Assembly (NCBI GenBank): GCA_023374025.1
Contig: SIJG01000019.1
Span: forward strand, 613,603-677,602
Length of the DNA: 64,000 nucleotides
From: Heterodera schachtii
Taxonomy: Eukaryota; Nematoda; Chromadorea; Rhabditida; Heteroderidae
Direction of reading: 5' to 3'
This document shows, in pieces, positions 54,481 through 64,000 of the stretch; position 1 is the first letter of the stretch; every line of letters begins with the position of its first letter. The notes beneath the pieces are model-generated. The model was not told where the DNA came from, ran no database searches, and worked only from the letters and a program-made list of their open reading frames with translations. Position numbers and translations under genes: made by a program.

Positions 54481-56269
54481 GACTAACTGCATTTAAATTT
54501 TAAGAAAGAACCAAGTTGGCGTTCTTGGGGTCGTTGATCACAAATCCAGCTTTCATTTGGACCGGGACCCAGAACCGAACTCGAACAAAAAGTCAAATTT
54601 TCGAATTTAGTTATCGAAAATGTTGGACTTTAACTATTTGTTCTAGCTAGGGGCCGGTGTTCGGAATTAGTGAAGAATTCCGAACAAGGTTCTTTACTAT
54701 TTGACACCTTTTGTACTATACAAACAAAACCTTATTTTAAAATATTTGTGTCACTGGCGTACTTATTAAAAAAACCGGTCATTCTGATAATCTTGACAAG
54801 GTAATCAAAAACCTAATGACAATACTTGCATTTTTTGATGAAACCATATTTGGTTGTAAAATTTTTTGCATTTGCACTGTTTTAGTTTATATATTCTAAC
54901 ATTATGGCGTATTGGATCATGTTAGTTTTGTTATAAGTTATATTTTTATTCTTAATTTTTCACATTTTTAAAAGATATATTTAAGGCATAAAATTGTTAT
55001 TAAATTTATTTTTCCATATTAATATTTCATAAAAAGGGGTTATTTGCATCGTTTAATAAAAATAACTGTTCATTGGTGAGTTAGAGGGCACAAATGATAG
55101 ATGAATCCTATGATGTTTCTTTTCGAGAGTATCGTTATCTGCTTTCTAATTAATCATTTTATTATTTAAATTCTTGTGCAGCAAACTTCGGTTTTTGAAA
55201 ATTTCTCAACATTTTTTATTTATAATTTATTAAATCTTTGACTCTTGTATTTATTTCCAATTAATTCTTTCGGTTTTGTGATTTCCAAAAAATTACACAC
55301 TTTTTTTTCTTAAATTAATTGTTTTTTAATATTTATTTCTTCATTATATTTTCGTATTTTTATGTGTAAATTTATTTTGATGACTCTGTATTTTAAATTA
55401 ATTATTATACATAATATCCGTTGAAGATATTTAATTTAGGTTCATCTGAGTTTTTGGCAAACTAAGTAATGATTAAAAACCTTAATTAATTTTATAATAT
55501 TTTAATTTTTTTTGTTTTGTTTTTTACATTCGTTAGTTTTATTGGAAAAAATTTGTTAATTATTTGTATAATATTATTATATAATTTTCAAATTGTTCCA
55601 ACATTTTCGCAACATTAACTGAATTTATAATGAAAATTTTGAAATCTTTATTTAGAAAATTTTATGTTTTATTAGTTTTCTAATATTATTCATTGCAATT
55701 GCATTTATAAATTGTGCAGGTCGCATTTAAAAGGTTATCTTAAAATATTAAATATATATATTTAAAAAAAAGACCAATATTTATTTTCCCCATGTTTAAA
55801 CCTCAAGTTTATATAAATGAATTGATGGAATCCTTCCTTCAAATTAATATTATTAATTTATATTTGTTTGATCCAACACTTTACAATTTCTATTGGAAAC
55901 TTTAGAAATAATGTTACGCATGATTTTTAGGGTGAAATATATGAAAATTTGTTATGATTCCGTAAGTTGTTTTAAGAAATTGGGTTTTTTCAATACTATT
56001 ATTTCAGAAATTAATTTATAATTTACTATTTTTTTTTAATATTTGAACATAATTCATTCAATTGATTTAATATTTCATCTAAAAAAGTATATTCTGTTTT
56101 TATAATTTTACTTGCAATGCTTTACACTAGACAATTTTAGCATTGTCCTAATTTATTTTTCAAATTCCTAAAATAAATACAACTTTTTGTTTTTGATTTT
56201 TTTATCGGTAATTTTAGCTTTATTGACAGAAAATAACAAGTTTTTTTCTTTTTTATCCTTTCTTGGGGT
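54481..56269. other. mostly AT-rich DNA with a small hairpin island
   Basis: The patch 54520-54720 is richer in G+C and contains a perfect hairpin GTTCGGAATT / AATTCCGAAC (54659-54668, 54676-54685, 7-nt loop). About 55745-55880 resembles the window end (63880-64000). No gene. Confidence 0.5.
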
Positions 56270-56592
56270 TTTGCTTTGTTCCTTCGGGGAAAGTGATGAT
56301 GCCGAAATTTTAAGATTATTTAAGTTCCACTTGATTTTTTTATTTAAATTTCTCTTTTTAATAAAATACATATATATTATTATTATTATTATTTTTTATT
56401 TTTTTTCATTTTCCTAAGGGTTCGTTTATGATGATCATCTGATCATCTTTTATAATTTTCACATTTTTTAATAGACGAGTTTAATGTTATATTTATTTTC
56501 ATTAATTACATAGAGAAATATTCGTAAACAGGGTCATTTGCATATTTCAATGAAAAAATAAATACTAATTAATTTATTTATTTATTCCAAAT
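56270..56592. repeat. dispersed AT-rich repeat, copy 2
   Basis: Partner of 54236-54480, same orientation. Includes an (ATT)n run near 56375-56395 absent from copy 1. Confidence 0.8.
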
Positions 56593-56773
56593 AATGATCA
56601 TCAGTGAGTGAAATCTTGGAGATTGCTTTAATGTTTTAGTTTATCATTTCGTGTTTTTATTTTATATTTCATTAAATTTGACACTATTTGTGTATTTCAA
56701 GCCCAAATTGGCTTTTTTAAATTTGTTATTATTTTTGAAAATATTTTTTATTTCGGGTAAATATTTGCTTATC

Positions 56774-56998
56774 TTAATAAATTTTCGGTCTTAAGATATC
56801 GGTGGCTTTCGCTCGAACATTCAGGCCATTGTGATCAGCATGTTGATCTTTCAAAAAAATGCCGCACTTTTTTTTCTTCAATTTATTGAGTCGTAAAAAC
56901 AGATAGGAGTTGTTGTTGTGGGCTTTAATAATGTTGTTGCCAGCAAAACAGACAACAGCCCAAAGCAAACACAATACACAGCCCAATGCCGAAGACAA
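56774..56998 (-). CDS. signal-peptide module gene, copy A (74 aa)
   Basis: Not recognised as a family. The first 20 residues are a strong secretion signal (S-S-A-L-G-C-V-L-C-L-L-W-A-V-V-C-F-A-G), followed by NNIIKAHNNNSYLFLRL and a Lys-rich tail ending ..RAKATDILRPKIY. The first 24 codons and about 100 bp of 5' flank are almost identical to copy B (62112-62285 plus 57717-57732). The two differ completely after SYLFLRL, so the shared part behaves as a module. The frame has no ATG at its head: it begins TAA TTG TCT, so either TTG starts it, or an upstream spliced or trans-spliced leader supplies the start, or it is a decayed fragment. Confidence 0.5.
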   Translation of the reverse strand: MSSALGCVLCLLWAVVCFAGNNIIKAHNNNSYLFLRLNKLKKKKCGIFLKDQHADHNGLNVRAKATDILRPKIY

Positions 56999-57067
56999 TT
57001 ATTTATTTCAAATTAAATAAGGCAAACACAAATCAATAGGGGAACTGACGACTGCATAAACTGACAA
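56889..57067. repeat. 179-bp duplicated 5' module (copy A)
   Basis: AGTCGTAAAAACAGATAGG.. to ..GCATAAACTGACAA is repeated at 57717-57732 plus 62112-62285, interrupted there by gypsy-2. There are only a few differences, including a 6-nt insertion in copy B (GTTGCAGCACATAGC against GTTGCCAGC). A recent tandem duplication. Confidence 0.9.
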
Positions 57068-57732
57068 CTGACCATCACACAAAATCACAAACAAAAATGA
57101 ACACAAAATAAAACAACAAAATGCCAAACATAATTTAAATCCTCAATAATATCACATCCTCGCCCTTTAAGAAGCGATGTCCTCAGCGCTTTGGGCACAT
57201 CGGTAGGGCATTCGCCAACGAAAGGGGCGGCAAGGGTGTCAGCAGTGGATCGGTTCGGCATATAGTCGCGTTGCAAGGTCAGACCTGTAAAAACAAAAGA
57301 CAAAACGGATCTCGGACTTTTGATATTGCCTTTTAAATCCTTCATCAGCGGCAGCTTCTTGCGCACATTTGCGTTCAGCAATTGGAAAATTCGAAATTTT
57401 GCCAATTTTCAACAAATTTTTAAGTTTCGTTGTTGCTACATCCGCTAATTCCTCCCCAGCCTTCAGCGAAAAAATTGTTCTCAATTTTCCATCTGCTTTC
57501 CGTCGTTTATCGTCGTCACTGCCATTCGTTGGGCTTTTGGCTTTCCAAATGCGTCCACACTTTGACTTATCCTCCGAGAATACGCCGGTGAACACAACCA
57601 ACGCAGCGACAATGGCATTCAAAAACCATTTTGGAATTTCCGCAGATTTTTCCTCAATTTTCCCACTCCTTACACTGCATAACGACGACACACGATTCGG
57701 TTTTTCCTTGGCGCCAAGTCGTAAAAACAGAT

Positions 57733-57969
57733 TGTCATGTCTGAGGACTTATTTGATGGGACTCAAATGGACATTTTCATATTTTCCCTCTTAATCGCCA
57801 ACTGTGTCTCTGTCTATTTAAATGCTCTCTTTTCTCCTTTCCTCGCAGTCTTCCCAGTCATTCTTCATTTATTGTTTTGTTCTCCATCATCAACTTGACC
57901 TCTGCATTATTTTGTTATTTCTTCACTGCAAATAAATCAATTCATTTGGCTGTTGAGTCGGACACAACA
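57733..57969 (+). repeat. gypsy-2 5' LTR
   Basis: 237 bp. A TATA-like TATTTAAAT is at 57815-57823 and AATAAA at 57931-57936. Near-identical to 61874-62111 (only CTCTTTTCTCC against CTCTTTCCCTCC seen). Confidence 0.95.
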
Positions 57970-57975
57970 GTTCAC

Positions 57976-57986
57976 TGGCGCAGTCA
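57976..57986 (+). promoter_or_regulatory. gypsy-2 primer-binding site (tRNA-Ser type)
   Basis: TGGCGCAGTCA, six bases after the LTR; same site as in gypsy-1. Confidence 0.7.
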
Positions 57987-58268
57987 GCAGTGCAAAACAA
58001 AGCGACGAGGCACAATTGGAGTTAAATTAAATACGCAAAGTAAAGCGTTCAACTGCCGATTTCATCAAAAACGCAAAGTAAAGCGTACTTCATCTGCCGA
58101 CTTCATCCATCAAAAAGCTCAAAAAGCTAAATTAAAAGCGTGAAAGTAAACACGAATATTGTTGTCAGCTCAGTAAAGTAATTCTGTCAACAAAAGCTGA
58201 ACTTTCACAAAAGGGTAAAGTAATTCCCACGTCAAAGCATCACCACCAAATTCGTCAACAATTCAAAG

Positions 58269-60107
58269 ATGGTCGAGCCAAAAGCAAAAGCTGGAAAAGG
58301 GCCGGGACCCTACACAGCGGAGATGGCATGGAAAATCTGGGAGGAGCGCTTCGAATTCTTCATCAAACTCCGAGCAGTCACTGATGCCGATACAAAAAAG
58401 CTGCTGTTCTTCACAGAAATTGGGCCGATCTACGAGGAATTGCGACAGATGGCACTACCGGATGATGTCAGGGATATGCCCTTGGATGAAATCAAGGCAT
58501 TGATGAGAGATCAATATGGAGAGACAAAGACTGTGGCCGCGAAAGGACACGAATTGTTTGCTGCGAAACAGACGGCAGGACAAACCATCCGCGACTATGC
58601 GATTAAATTGCGCACTCTGATCGCCAATGCAGAATGGCACAGAGATTCGGTGGACATGTGCCTGACAGCGTTGTTCATCAATGGACTCGCAGATGATTCA
58701 ATTCGAGCGGAACTGATCAAAAAAGGTGACAATGCTCTGAAGTTCAAAGACGCAATCGAAATTGCGGTGCTTTTGGAACAATCATCATTGGACGCGCAAC
58801 AAATCGATGGACATGGGCCAAGAGAAATGGTGGCCAAGGTTTCATCTCAAAGAAAGGAGAAGAAAACCGGAGGAACGAAAACACCAGGGCAATGTCATCG
58901 ATGCGGAAGGAACGGTCATTGGGCGAGTGAATGCCCCAGTAAAAACACCGAATGCCGAAAATGTGGAAGGATTGGACATTGGGCAGTGGCCTGCAAAGCA
59001 AAGCAGAGCACGACATCAAACGCAGACAATGGAAGGCAAGGCTCCTCTTACTTCAAAGGAAAGCCGGTGCATCAAATCAGCGCACAAAAGCGTGATTCTT
59101 CCATGGATGTTGCGAACGTCGTCAAGCAAAAAGAAGTCAAATCACTCACAGCACCACCAGCATTCGTTCAATTGCAACTGCAAAAAGAGAAAGCAGATTT
59201 GGAATTGGACAGTGGCGCCGACGTTTCGCTGGTCTCCGAAGACGATTGGATTGCAAATGGCGAGCCAAAATTGTCAACTTGTTCGGGATTGCACGCGTAC
59301 GGAGGAAAGCCAATCAACGTCCTTGGTTTCTACAAGTCAAAAGTAAAGTACTTGGGAAGAGAAACCACTACGGATTTGTATGTGGTCAAGGACAAAGCAA
59401 AGAATCTGTGTGGACGTGATTTGATCAAAAAGCTACAGATCGACTTGAACAAAGCGTTTGGAATTGAAATGGTACAACAAATTCGGGACACCAAATCCGG
59501 CAGTAAATTGGACGAAGTGCTCCAAAATCACGCCGAAGTCTTCAGTGAAGGACTTGGCCGCTGTACACGACACATCGCGTTAAAATTTAAAACGGATGTT
59601 CAGCCAAAAAGATGCAAGCCGCGTCCCGTGCCATTTGCGTTGCGTCCCGAGGTGGAGAAGGTTTTAAACCAATGGGAAAAGGAAGGAGTCCTCGAGCCGG
59701 TGGCGACATCTGATTGGGCAACTCCGCTCGTCATTGTGCCAAAGCCCGGCAACAAAATTCGATTGTGCTGCGACTATAAGGTCACAGTAAATCCGTGCCT
59801 GGACATCCATCAGTACCCGCTCCCTCGACCGGAAGAACTGTTCAGCGCTCTCAACAATGGCGACAAATTCTCAAAGCTGGACTTGAAAGAGGCCTACTTA
59901 CAGCTTCCGTTGGACGATCAGGCGAAGGAATGCCTCACAATCTGCACCCATAAAGGGTTGTACCGATTTTCGCGCATGCCCTACGGAGTGGCATCGGCAC
60001 CAGCAATATTCCAGCAGGTGATGGAAGAAATTCTCTGCGGAATTGACGGAGTGGCAGTATATTTGGACGACATTGTCGCACTGCTGCGAATGATGCCGAA
60101 CACCTGA
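58269..60107 (+). CDS. gag-pol: gypsy-2 gag-protease-RT
   Basis: 612 codons from ATG (MVEPKAKAGKG). Capsid-like N-terminal region (AWKIWEERFEFFIKLR). Two zinc knuckles, CHRCGRNGHWASEC and CRKCGRIGHWAVAC (about 215-250). Retropepsin site ELDSGADVSLV (about 316). RT has LVIVPKPGNKIRLCCDYKVTVN, FSKLDLKEAYLQLPL, MPYGVASAPAIFQ and catalytic YLDD (about 598-601). The frame stops soon after YLDDIVA through a frame change; the neighbouring frame continues AANDAEHLKRLDAVLQRLQKAEKH and then stops. Confidence 0.92.
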   Translation: MVEPKAKAGKGPGPYTAEMAWKIWEERFEFFIKLRAVTDADTKKLLFFTEIGPIYEELRQMALPDDVRDMPLDEIKALMRDQYGETKTVAAKGHELFAAKQTAGQTIRDYAIKLRTLIANAEWHRDSVDMCLTALFINGLADDSIRAELIKKGDNALKFKDAIEIAVLLEQSSLDAQQIDGHGPREMVAKVSSQRKEKKTGGTKTPGQCHRCGRNGHWASECPSKNTECRKCGRIGHWAVACKAKQSTTSNADNGRQGSSYFKGKPVHQISAQKRDSSMDVANVVKQKEVKSLTAPPAFVQLQLQKEKADLELDSGADVSLVSEDDWIANGEPKLSTCSGLHAYGGKPINVLGFYKSKVKYLGRETTTDLYVVKDKAKNLCGRDLIKKLQIDLNKAFGIEMVQQIRDTKSGSKLDEVLQNHAEVFSEGLGRCTRHIALKFKTDVQPKRCKPRPVPFALRPEVEKVLNQWEKEGVLEPVATSDWATPLVIVPKPGNKIRLCCDYKVTVNPCLDIHQYPLPRPEELFSALNNGDKFSKLDLKEAYLQLPLDDQAKECLTICTHKGLYRFSRMPYGVASAPAIFQQVMEEILCGIDGVAVYLDDIVALLRMMPNT

Positions 60108-60204
60108 AGAGATTGGATGCCGTTCTCCAAAGACTTCAAAAGGCAGAAAAACATTAAGCTCATCCGAGCGGAAATATGCGCAAATTGAGAAAGAGGGACG
60201 TGGA

Positions 60205-61848
60205 GTGATTTTCGGCGTAGAAAAATTCAACCAATATTTATACGGACGAAAGTTCACACTACAGACTGATCATGAGCCGCTGAAACGGATTTTTGGACCA
60301 AAGGGTCAACTGCCAGTCGTTGCTGCCAGGCGTTTACATCGTTGGAGCTTAATTTTGATGAACTACGAGTTCGACATCGAATATTGCTCAACAACCAACT
60401 TTGGACACGCCGATGGATTGTCGCGACTACCAGCACCAGAAGTCGACAAAATTTGCAAGGAGAGCTTCGACATTGGCGAAATTCAGAAGGAATGCCAAAA
60501 TGCTCTGCCAATAACAGCAAATGGCATCGCAAACGAACTCAGAAAGGACCCAACGCTTAAAATAGTGAAAAATTTCACTGAGCAAGGGTGGCCAACAAAC
60601 AAGCAAATCGCGACCGAAATACGTCCATTCTACGTGGTGCGCGACGAAATTGAGATCCAAAACGGATGTCTGATGCTTGGGACACGAACAATAATCCCAG
60701 CAAAATTCCGTGGAGAAATTTTGAAATTGATCCATGAGACACACCCGGGGATCGTTCGCATGAAGTCGCTGGCGAGACAAAAAGTCTGGTGGCCCGGCAT
60801 CGACAAGGACATCGAAACAATTCGTAAGCAATGCAAAATTTGCCAGACAAATGCTTCGGAAATGAGAAAAGTGCCGTTGCACCCTTGGGAAGTGCCAGAA
60901 GTGCCATGGCAAAGGCTTCACATCGACTTTTGTGGCCCATATCTCGGAAAAATGTGGTTGATCGTCGTGGATGCAAAGACGAAATGGCCGGAAGTCATTA
61001 TGATGGCGAAAACAACGACAGAAGCGACCATTTCGGCAATTCGAAATTTGTTATGGACGCATGGAATTCCACTACAAATCGTCAGTGATAACGGCCCGCA
61101 ATTCACTTCAAAAGAGTTTGCGAAGTTCTGTGAAGAACGTGGCATCACGCACACTCTCACAGCGCCGTACCATCCGCAAAGCAATGGAGAAGCGGAGCGA
61201 TTCGTCCAAACCTTCAAGAAAGGAATGCTTCTCAACAAGAAAGAGAAAAATTGGGAAAACGAACTCGCGAAAAACCAATTTCTGCTGAAATATCGGATCA
61301 CACCGCATTCGGCAACAGGACAAACACCGGCCAAAATGATGTTCAACAGAGAACTGAGGACAAAACTCGATTTGGTCCAGCCGGTTTTCAACCCAAAGAA
61401 AAGGGAAGAAAAGGAGGAAAAGCAAAAAGTTGTGGACAACTACAGAGACCGAGTCAAAAAGAATTTTGATCGAGGCACTTGGAAAAGGTCATTCGACATT
61501 GGCCAGAAGATTTTCGCCAGGAATTTCCGCGACGGAACTAAGTGGATGGAAGGCGAAATTGTGCGCCAAATTTCACCATCACTTTTCCTTGTCAGAACCA
61601 AAAGAGGAATTTGGAAAAGGCACTTAGATCAGCTAAAATCCAACGAAACGGAAACGGACAGCGAAAGTGCCGAAACCGATTCAAATTCGTCACTGGCAGA
61701 ACAAGCTGAGATGGACACCGACGGTGGAAATCAGCCGGACATTGATGCGCAAGACGAACCGCAAAATGTGCCGACGAATGATCAACGTGAGCCCAGACGA
61801 TCGGGCAGAGAGCGCAAGCCGAGGACCATCTTCGGTCCGAGTCGATGA
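60205..61848 (+). CDS. pol: gypsy-2 RNase H remnant and integrase
   Basis: The frame is meaningful from about 60151 (SSSERKYAQIEKEGRGVIFG), before the first ATG. RNase H keeps FTLQTDHEPLKRIFG but has lost its first part, including the DAS aspartate. The integrase zinc domain is HPGIVRMKSLARQKVWWPGI..CKIC. The DDE core has LHIDFCGPY, VSDNGPQFTS and HPQSNGEAERFVQTFK. An acidic tail (ETETDSESAETDSNSS) ends with RRSGRERKPRTIF. Confidence 0.92.
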   Translation: MIFGVEKFNQYLYGRKFTLQTDHEPLKRIFGPKGQLPVVAARRLHRWSLILMNYEFDIEYCSTTNFGHADGLSRLPAPEVDKICKESFDIGEIQKECQNALPITANGIANELRKDPTLKIVKNFTEQGWPTNKQIATEIRPFYVVRDEIEIQNGCLMLGTRTIIPAKFRGEILKLIHETHPGIVRMKSLARQKVWWPGIDKDIETIRKQCKICQTNASEMRKVPLHPWEVPEVPWQRLHIDFCGPYLGKMWLIVVDAKTKWPEVIMMAKTTTEATISAIRNLLWTHGIPLQIVSDNGPQFTSKEFAKFCEERGITHTLTAPYHPQSNGEAERFVQTFKKGMLLNKKEKNWENELAKNQFLLKYRITPHSATGQTPAKMMFNRELRTKLDLVQPVFNPKKREEKEEKQKVVDNYRDRVKKNFDRGTWKRSFDIGQKIFARNFRDGTKWMEGEIVRQISPSLFLVRTKRGIWKRHLDQLKSNETETDSESAETDSNSSLAEQAEMDTDGGNQPDIDAQDEPQNVPTNDQREPRRSGRERKPRTIFGPSR

Positions 61849-61873
61849 ACCGATTGAATTGGTGGGGAGGAGA

Positions 61874-62111
61874 TGTCATGTCTGAGGACTTATTTGATGG
61901 GACTCAAATGGACATTTTCATATTTTCCCTCTTAATCGCCAACTGTGTCTCTGTCTATTTAAATGCTCTCTTTCCCTCCTTTCCTCGCAGTCTTCCCAGT
62001 CATTCTTCATTTATTGTTTTGTTCTCCATCATCAACTTGACCTCTGCATTATTTTGTTATTTCTTCACTGCAAATAAATCAATTCATTTGGCTGTTGAGT
62101 CGGACACAACA
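61874..62111 (+). repeat. gypsy-2 3' LTR
   Basis: 238 bp partner of the 5' LTR. Immediately preceded by the purine tract GGTGGGGAGGAGA (61861-61873) and followed by CAGAT. Confidence 0.95.
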
Positions 62112-62430
62112 CAGATAGGAGTTGTTGTTGTGGGCTTTAATAATGTTGTTGCAGCACATAGCAAAACAGACAACAGCCCAAAGCAAACACAATACACAGC
62201 CCAATGCCGAAGACAATTATTTATTTCAAATTAAATAAGGCGAACACAAATCAATAGGGGAACTGACCACTGCATAAACTGACAATATATTATTTTATAT
62301 TTTAGATTAGTTATTATTCATAATACACATTTAAGAATTCTAATTTAATTTCATCTGAACTTTGGGTAAAGAAGCAATTGATTAAAAAAACATCTATTAA
62401 TTGTTCGTAATATTTTTATATTCCGTGACT

Positions 62431-63117
62431 GGACAATCCGACAGTGGACAATCCGACAGTTGGACAATCCGACAGTAAGGACAATCCGACTGAAGTGGAC
62501 AATTCGACAGTGAACAAACCGACTGTAAATTTATTCTTGTCACCCCAACAGATTATTTCCTATAAATATCTCAATTCAAATCAATTTAGCTTAAACTTGT
62601 TAACAAATTAAAAAATTAGTTTGGTATGCTAGTGACTAAATACAATAAAATAAATAAATATGCAAAACTAAATTTTGAGTGACCCATAAAAGCAAAGTGA
62701 TGAAAATGAAAGTGATTTTTGCTGATCAAAATGTTTGCCAAAAGTATTGACCATTCCGTTTATCTATTCAAATGGATTCGTCGTCCTCAGAAGAAGGAGA
62801 AATTCATGAACCCATTCCACAAATTCAAGCAGTCCAACCCAATCCACAAATCTCACCACCCCCTGCTAATCTCTACTAAATGAAAATTCCTGAGCTCTCA
62901 TCAGTGGCTTGAAAATCATGAAACAAATTGAATTGAATTGAATTGAATTGAGATATTTATAGAAAATAATCTGTTGAGATGACTAGAAAATATTTTAAAA
63001 TTTATTACTGTCGGATTGTCCACTTCTGTCGAACTGTCCTCACTGTCGGATTGTCCAACTGTCGGATTGTCCAACTGTCGGATTGTTCACTGTCGAATTC
63101 CACTGTCGGATTGACCG
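62431..63117. mobile_element. foldback element with GGACAATCCGACAGT arrays
   Basis: The left arm has six tandem copies of GGACAATCCGACAGT (62431-62526). The right arm has about seven copies of the complement (63005-63117). A second inverted block lies inside: AACAGATTATTTCCTATAAA.. (62547-62579) against ..TTTATAGAAAATAATCTGTTG (about 62943-62976), next to a (TTGAA)n run. The target duplication is not resolved. Confidence 0.75.
62772..62879 (+). CDS. 35-codon ORF inside the foldback element
   Basis: Encodes a short acidic, Ser- and Pro-rich peptide (begins MDSSSSEEGEIHEP, ends SPPPANLY). The composition is unlike the AT-rich surroundings. It could be the first codons of a deleted transposase or a captured fragment; on its own it shows no domain. 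Confidence 0.3.
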   Translation: MDSSSSEEGEIHEPIPQIQAVQPNPQISPPPANLY

Positions 63118-64000
63118 GGAGCCTTCATTACATTTGCATTTTTAATTACACAGGTCGCAAATAAATATTTTCTTCTATTCTCTTGCATCTGCTGTATTGA
63201 TGATACTGCTGTGCATCATAATTGCTTATTAGTTATTTCAAGTTCATTTTTATTTTCTGAAATACTATGATTTGAACGGAATGTTTTTTTGAATTACAGA
63301 AATAATTGATTGTTTTTTGCAAAGCTAACCAATCCTTTTATTAATCTTTGTTTAAAATTATTAAAAAGTGTTTTTATGTATTTAAGTGCTTTGAAGTTTG
63401 TTTTATTTAGAAAATTTTTTGACTGTTTTTCATAGTTTTTCATCAAAAATTCCAATTTTTAAGTCAAATAGATTGGGATTTGTATTTAATTGAATTGTTT
63501 GCCTAATCAACAGAATTTTTAATGTCTCTTTTTTTACATTCTATAGTTTTATAGATTAAGTCATAAGTAGTTGTAATTGCTTAAATTTTTGTTTATTTAT
63601 TACAATAATTTATTTTTAATCTTTTTTTTGAATAAACGGTAAAATACCTTGACTAAGTGCAAAATTAATTTATTTTTCGAATGAATCGCGGTTGTAATTT
63701 TTAATATTTTTTATATTCGAAGCATAAAATGTAATGATATATATATTTATTTTCACTAGTATATAATGCAATTTTTTATTTCTTAAATTATTCTTTATTT
63801 TTATAAATGTTTGTGTACAATACATATAAACAGTTATTTGTTGCAAAAACTTTTTTATTTAAAATTGAAATTTTTATTTTGTATATATTTAAAAATAGAC
63901 CTATATTTATTTTCCTCATGTTTAAATAACGGTTTTATATAAATGAATTGATGGGTTCCTTCATCCAAATTAATATTATTAATTTCGTTTGATCCAATAA
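63118..64000. other. AT-rich non-coding DNA
   Basis: No gene. 63880-64000 (AGACC.ATATTTATTTTCC.CATG, ATAAATGAATTGATGG..TCCTTC) is a near copy of 55745-55880. Confidence 0.55.

Larger units (their letters stand above)
57733..62111 (+). mobile_element. Ty3/gypsy retrotransposon, gypsy-2 (4.4 kb, internally deleted)
   Basis: LTRs of 237 and 238 bp (TGTCATGTCTGAGG..GGACACAACA) differ at only one or two positions. The perfect 5-bp duplication is CAGAT (57728-57732, 62112-62116). The internal region carries gag, protease and RT, then a deletion removing the RT C-terminus and the start of RNase H, then integrase. Very recent insertion of a defective element. Confidence 0.97.
57085..62216 (-). pseudogene. 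copy B gene split by the gypsy-2 insertion
   Basis: N-terminal part 62216-62112 (35 codons: signal peptide, then NNIIKAHNNNSYL) continues in frame at 57727 once the gypsy element and one CAGAT duplicate are discounted. It then reads FLRLGAKEKPNRVSS.., KIEEKSAEIPKWFLNAIVAALVVFTGVF (a second hydrophobic segment) and ..KLRTIFSLKAGEELADVATTKLKNLLK. Near 57400 the sensible frame changes to one ending at 57085 (LTLQRDYMPNRSTADTLAAPF..), through an intron or an indel not resolved here. Like copy A, it has TAA TTG at its head. The gene cannot make its full product with the 4.4-kb insertion in its coding sequence. Confidence 0.65.

Noticed and set aside
56168..56417. short Phe/Leu/Lys-rich frames on both strands
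   Set aside because: They fall in the dispersed repeat copy 2 and are not kept in copy 1.

Overview
The window looks like eukaryotic nuclear DNA. The best guess is a nematode, genus undetermined. Reasons: the DNA is extremely AT-rich, the few host-like genes have short introns (44-77 nt) ending in TTTCAG or similar, and there is a BEL/Pao element carrying a phlebovirus-type fusion glycoprotein, an architecture known from nematode Cer7/Cer13-like and Tas-like elements. Nothing bacterial is present: no operons, rRNA or CRISPR. Most of the 64 kb is AT-rich non-coding sequence built from old, diverged duplicated blocks. Islands of higher GC are mostly mobile elements or a few small genes.

Layout. 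1-4980: AT-rich DNA with a Harbinger-type MITE (1999-2547) containing a tRNA-like pol III promoter. 4985-9702: three head-to-tail copies of a 1.83-kb unit whose minus strand can encode a proline-rich protein; the third copy is cut by the next element. 9703-17949 (minus strand): a decayed BEL/Pao retroelement with LTRs, gag with three zinc knuckles, protease, a reverse transcriptase that has lost its core, RNase H, integrase fused to a two-part envelope, and a GC-rich passenger ORF before the 3' LTR. 17950-22290: AT-rich DNA. 22292-25384: a GC-rich gene cluster with a spliced plus-strand membrane-protein gene, a small spliced minus-strand membrane-protein gene, and a gene with four FFxxxSAATxG repeats behind a TATA box. 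25385-31580: AT-rich DNA. 31646-32824: an integrase remnant running into an SGNH-hydrolase-like ORF.

33420-35370 is AT-rich and matches 46470-48930 in colinear, diverged form. 35502-40504 is a young Ty3/gypsy element (gypsy-1) with 5-bp TSD ATGGT. 40914-44063 is a cluster of short DNA transposons: three elements beginning TAGGG with perfect 8-bp TSDs, plus one 1.3-kb element with CCGTATTTCCTCG ends. 48947-49680 is a foldback element made of GCGGCGCAA arrays.

56774-57732 and 62112-62285 hold two tandem minus-strand genes sharing a nearly identical signal-peptide module. One of them is split by a second, very young and internally deleted gypsy element (gypsy-2, 57733-62111, TSD CAGAT). 62431-63117 is a second foldback element, built of GGACAATCCGACAGT arrays around a 35-codon ORF.

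The retroelement genes work together in the usual way (gag shell, protease, RT/RNase H, integrase), but every copy here is broken by frameshifts or deletions. None looks autonomous as assembled.
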